Below the pieces are notes generated by a model. It saw nothing but the letters and a program-made list of their open reading frames with translations. It did no database searches and was not told the DNA's origin. From Pseudothioclava sp033100795 (GTDB lineage: Bacteria; Pseudomonadota; Alphaproteobacteria; Rhodobacterales; Rhodobacteraceae): 64,000 nt of DNA. Shown here piece after piece: positions 61,636-64,000 of this stretch (positions are counted from its first letter, which is position 1; each line of letters opens with the position of its first letter). The position numbers and the translations under genes are program-made. Location: positions 124,001-188,000 of the forward strand of contig NZ_JAWLVI010000003.1 of assembly GCF_033100795.1 (NCBI RefSeq), read 5' to 3'.

Positions 61636-62211
61636 ATGCAGGATTTTGACGTCGGCAGCCGATTGAAGGACATGCGGATCACAGCAGGATTGTCGCAACG
61701 CCGCCTGGCCGAACTGTCAGGCGTTCCGCACGGCCAGATCTCGATGATCGAGACAAACCGCTCCAGCCCATCGGTCGCCTCCTTGCGGAAAATCCTTGGC
61801 GGGCTGAACGTCACAATGTCCGAATTCTTCGAGCCGGACTCAGGCTCCAGCACTTCTGTTTTCTTCACACCAAACGAGTTAAAAGATTTAACTTCAAGAC
61901 TTTACAGCACATTTGGCGCCCAAGGCCGGATCACACTCCAACAGGTCGGCGATGCCCGCAGCCACAACCTCCAAATCCTGTCTGAACGCTACGAACCCGG
62001 CGCCGACACCGGCGAAACCATGCTGGAACACGTCGCCAGCGAAGGCGGCGTGGTGATTGCAGGCGAGATTGAAGTAACAGTCGGTGAACAGACCGCAATC
62101 CTGAAAGCGGGCGATAGCTATCTGTTCAACTCGACCCAGCCGCACCGCTTCCGCAACCTCTCGGACCGTGAGGCGGTCGTCGTTTCCGCCTGCTCCCCCC
62201 CATATCTGTAG
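61636..62211 (+). CDS. XRE-cupin transcriptional regulator
   Basis: 191 residues. An N-terminal helix-turn-helix (LKDMRITAGLSQRRLAELSG, then VPHGQISMIETNRSSPSVAS) and a C-terminal cupin (EVTVGEQTAILKAGDSYLFNSTQPHRF), the PuuR/YdcN-like plan. Cupin sensors of this type usually respond to small metabolites; the ligand here is not known. It is divergent from gabT and followed by a TRAP transporter gene. The same 12-base motif occurs on both sides. Part of the gene (61860-61905) is unusually AT-rich. Confidence 0.9.
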   Translation: MQDFDVGSRLKDMRITAGLSQRRLAELSGVPHGQISMIETNRSSPSVASLRKILGGLNVTMSEFFEPDSGSSTSVFFTPNELKDLTSRLYSTFGAQGRITLQQVGDARSHNLQILSERYEPGADTGETMLEHVASEGGVVIAGEIEVTVGEQTAILKAGDSYLFNSTQPHRFRNLSDREAVVVSACSPPYL

Positions 62212-62245
62212 TTTATTCCGCGTATACGTTCTAATTTTCGAATGT

Positions 62246-62259
62246 TTGCGCAAAATATT
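62246..62259. repeat. TTGCGCAAAATATT, variant of the shared motif
   Basis: It shares the TTGCGCAA core and ATATT end with copies 1 and 3 but has two extra A. It lies 36 bases downstream of the XRE stop and upstream of dctP, in the 62212-62492 gap. Confidence 0.45.
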
Positions 62260-62280
62260 CACACAATCAATCGAAATTTC

Positions 62281-62292
62281 TTGCGCAATATT
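62281..62292. repeat. TTGCGCAATATT motif, copy 2 (upstream of dctP)
   Basis: An exact 12-base match to 61552-61563. It lies about 200 bases upstream of dctP, so the same regulator could act on gabT, its own gene and the transporter. Confidence 0.55.
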
Positions 62293-62492
62293 CTGTGCGC
62301 CTTTAGGACTCCAGCCCGGAAAGAGGAATAGTCTGGCGTGATTCCAGCGGCGCTCTGGCGCGGCAAAGGCACGCCTGACGCAATCGCAGGGGCAGCCGGG
62401 AGACCGGAATTTCTGCACACATCCATACCACTTCAACGTGAAAGCCCGACTTTCGCGACCGGAGAGGTATATCGAAACGGGAGAGAGAGACC

Positions 62493-63512
62493 ATGATTTC
62501 GAAACGCACCCTCGGACAGATCGCCACCGGACTGGCCGCGACCCTTCTGCTTGGCACCGCCGCCCTGGCAGACACGACCCGCATCCGGTTCCACACCTTC
62601 TACGGCACCGAGATCGACGGTATCGCCAAAAAATTCCGCGCGGCGGTCGAGGAAAACTCAGGTGGCGAGCTGAAGATCCAGTATTTCCGTGGCGGCGAGC
62701 TTGTCGCTTCGGACCAGTTTGTCGACGCGGTCTCGAAAGGCTCGATCGACGTGGCCTACGGCGTTGGCAGCTACTGGCCGGGCATGGTCGACATGGGCAA
62801 CATCGAGGCGGGGCTGCCGGGCTTCTGGACCTCGAAAGACGAAGCCACCGCCATCTTCGAGAACGAAACCTTCGCGAAACTGCTGAGCGATGCCTACACC
62901 GAGCAAGGCGTGACGCTGATCGGGCGCGGCTATGGTTCGGATTACGACCTGCTGACGAAAAAGCCCGTCACCAGCCTGGATGACCTGAAGTCGATGAAGA
63001 TCCGCGCAACGGGTCAGGTCGCAAAAGTGCTGCAAGCCTTTGATATTCCGACCGTCTATCTGCCTGCACAAGAGCTTTATATCGGCATGTCCACGGGCGT
63101 TATAGACGGCGCGATTTATGGCGGGCCGGTTGAATACGAACAGCTCAAGCTGAACGAGGTGGCGACGCATTACACCTTCCTCAACATGCTCAACCCGGGC
63201 TGGACCGATACGATCATCGCCAACCCGAAAACCTGGGAAAGCCTGTCCGAGAAGAACCGCGCCGTCCTGCAAGAGGCGATCGACCAATACGCCGCCGACA
63301 TCCACGCATGGCTCGAAGACGGCAATAACGCGATCATCGAAGCGGGCGATCAGAGCATTTTCACCTTCGCCACCCTGCCGGCGGAAGGCTCGGCCCGCCT
63401 GACGGAAGCTGCGCAAAGCGTGTGGCAGGAAGAAGCCGCCAAATCCGAGCGCAACGCCGCCGCAATCGGCATTCTGGTCGAGAACGCCAAGGCGCAGGGT
63501 CGCCTGAAGTGA
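62493..63512 (+). CDS. dctP: TRAP transporter substrate-binding protein (DctP type)
   Basis: 339 residues. A Sec signal (MISKRTLGQIATGLAATLLLGTAALA) and a DctP-family periplasmic domain: RFHTFYGTEIDGIAKKFRAA, QFVDAVSKGSIDVAYGVGSYWPG, LKSMKIRATGQVAKVLQAF and YIGMSTGVIDGAIYGGP (the last two resemble the ligand-clamp regions). The ligand is probably an organic acid. GGGAGAGAGACC precedes the ATG. It overlaps dctQ by 4 bases (GTGA). Confidence 0.93.
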   Translation: MISKRTLGQIATGLAATLLLGTAALADTTRIRFHTFYGTEIDGIAKKFRAAVEENSGGELKIQYFRGGELVASDQFVDAVSKGSIDVAYGVGSYWPGMVDMGNIEAGLPGFWTSKDEATAIFENETFAKLLSDAYTEQGVTLIGRGYGSDYDLLTKKPVTSLDDLKSMKIRATGQVAKVLQAFDIPTVYLPAQELYIGMSTGVIDGAIYGGPVEYEQLKLNEVATHYTFLNMLNPGWTDTIIANPKTWESLSEKNRAVLQEAIDQYAADIHAWLEDGNNAIIEAGDQSIFTFATLPAEGSARLTEAAQSVWQEEAAKSERNAAAIGILVENAKAQGRLK

Positions 63513-64000
63513 GCATTCTTGCCCGGTATCTCGTGGCACAAGATGGCCTGTCCGACTTTGTCGGGCGGGCCGTTTCGTGGCTCACGCTCATCATGATCGG
63601 CGCGCTCGTGTGGGAAATCGCGGCGCGCTATTTCCTGTCCGCCCCCACGATCTGGGCGCATGAGCTGTCAACGATGCTTTACGGCGCGTTCTGCATTCTG
63701 GCGGGCAGCTATACGCTGCGCCATCAAGGCCATGTGCGCTCCGAGGTGATCTACGGCCTCATGCCGCCGCGGATGCAGGCGCTTTGCGATGTCATCGTTT
63801 TCGCGATCACGCTTGTCGTGCTTTGGGTCTTTTTCCAGATGGCCGTCGACTTTGCCGCGACTTCATGGGCCGCAAAAGAGTTCTCGGCCCGCTCGACCTG
63901 GCAGCCGCCGATCTATCCGTTCAAGGCGGTCATGCCGCTCGCTGTCGGGCTGTTGATGCTGCAAGTGCTGGCCGAGCTGATCCGCGCCGCGATGCGCATG
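63509..64000 (+). CDS. dctQ: TRAP transporter small permease DctQ (runs off the window)
   Basis: 164 codons visible, starting with GTG at 63509 and overlapping the dctP stop. Four membrane helices can be read: SWLTLIMIGALVWEIAARYF, LSTMLYGAFCILAGSYTLRH, LCDVIVFAITLVVLWVFFQM and VMPLAVGLLMLQVLAELIRA. The motif in APTIWAHELSTML is typical of the DctQ family. The gene continues past 64000; the large permease DctM is expected next. Confidence 0.9.
   Translation, partial: MSILARYLVAQDGLSDFVGRAVSWLTLIMIGALVWEIAARYFLSAPTIWAHELSTMLYGAFCILAGSYTLRHQGHVRSEVIYGLMPPRMQALCDVIVFAITLVVLWVFFQMAVDFAATSWAAKEFSARSTWQPPIYPFKAVMPLAVGLLMLQVLAELIRAAMRM

Noticed and set aside
62212..62492. A small gene between the XRE regulator and dctP
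   Set aside because: The only plus-strand frame there starts inside dctP (at 62438) and reads in another frame with Arg-rich content. The gap holds the shared motif copies and the promoter for dctP.

Overview
The window (64 kb, high GC, dense operons with 1-4 nt overlaps, weakly AT-rich intergenic DNA) looks like chromosome of an alphaproteobacterium of the family Rhodobacteraceae. The basis is the protein character throughout, the hom-glpX-recJ order, the MsrPQ pair and the TRAP transporter. The genus cannot be read from the sequence.

Layout. 1-5 kb: the 5' part of dnaG (minus), three TadE/TadG-like pseudopilus or envelope proteins and a pirin. 5-10.6 kb: a TetR regulator with a palindromic operator, a small lipoprotein, hom, glpX, recJ and two identical tandem tRNA-Glu genes. 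10.6-16 kb: msrQ-msrP (periplasmic methionine sulfoxide repair), a DUF302 protein, a two-TM potassium channel, smpB, sseA and an aromatic/aspartate aminotransferase. 16-18 kb: amtB-glnK. 18-26 kb: a class A penicillin-binding protein, mlaA-mlaC, a type I secretion ABC/HlyD pair and a MltB-type lytic transglycosylase. 26-35 kb: fmt with two peptide deformylase genes (one with altered catalytic residues), a PatB-type C-S lyase, an aldehyde dehydrogenase, a 1-Cys peroxiredoxin, a DUF1127 protein and pnp. 35.6-37.2 kb: a scar of lower-GC DNA with IS66 and IS481-like remnants, a tRNA-Ser and a broken gene.

37.3-51.4 kb is a complete assimilatory nitrate system: nasT-nasS (nitrate-responsive antitermination), nrtA-nrtB-nrtCD (ABC nitrate import, both ATPases fused), a NirB-like flavoprotein, nasA (nitrate reductase), cobA (siroheme precursor) and nirB-nirD (NADH nitrite reductase). 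Two leaders, one before nrtA and one before nirB, each carry a pair of small hairpins whose six-base loops have A at position 1 and G at position 4, the known ANTAR/NasT target. In the first leader the second hairpin is mutually exclusive with an intrinsic terminator, which gives a direct model: NasT frees transcription of both uptake and reduction genes.

51.4-55.4 kb is a small denitrification/NO module on the minus strand: nirS (cytochrome cd1 nitrite reductase), ric (Fe-S repair) and a Dnr/NnrR-like regulator. It has perfect FNR/Dnr-type boxes and a long, nearly perfect 107-nt inverted repeat between ric and dnr that fits no gene. The heme d1 biosynthesis genes are not in the window. 55.5-64 kb: a marR-emrA-emrB efflux operon, an aldehyde dehydrogenase with gabT, a divergent XRE-cupin regulator, and the start of a TRAP transporter (dctP, dctQ). 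A shared 12-base motif links the regulator to the transporter.
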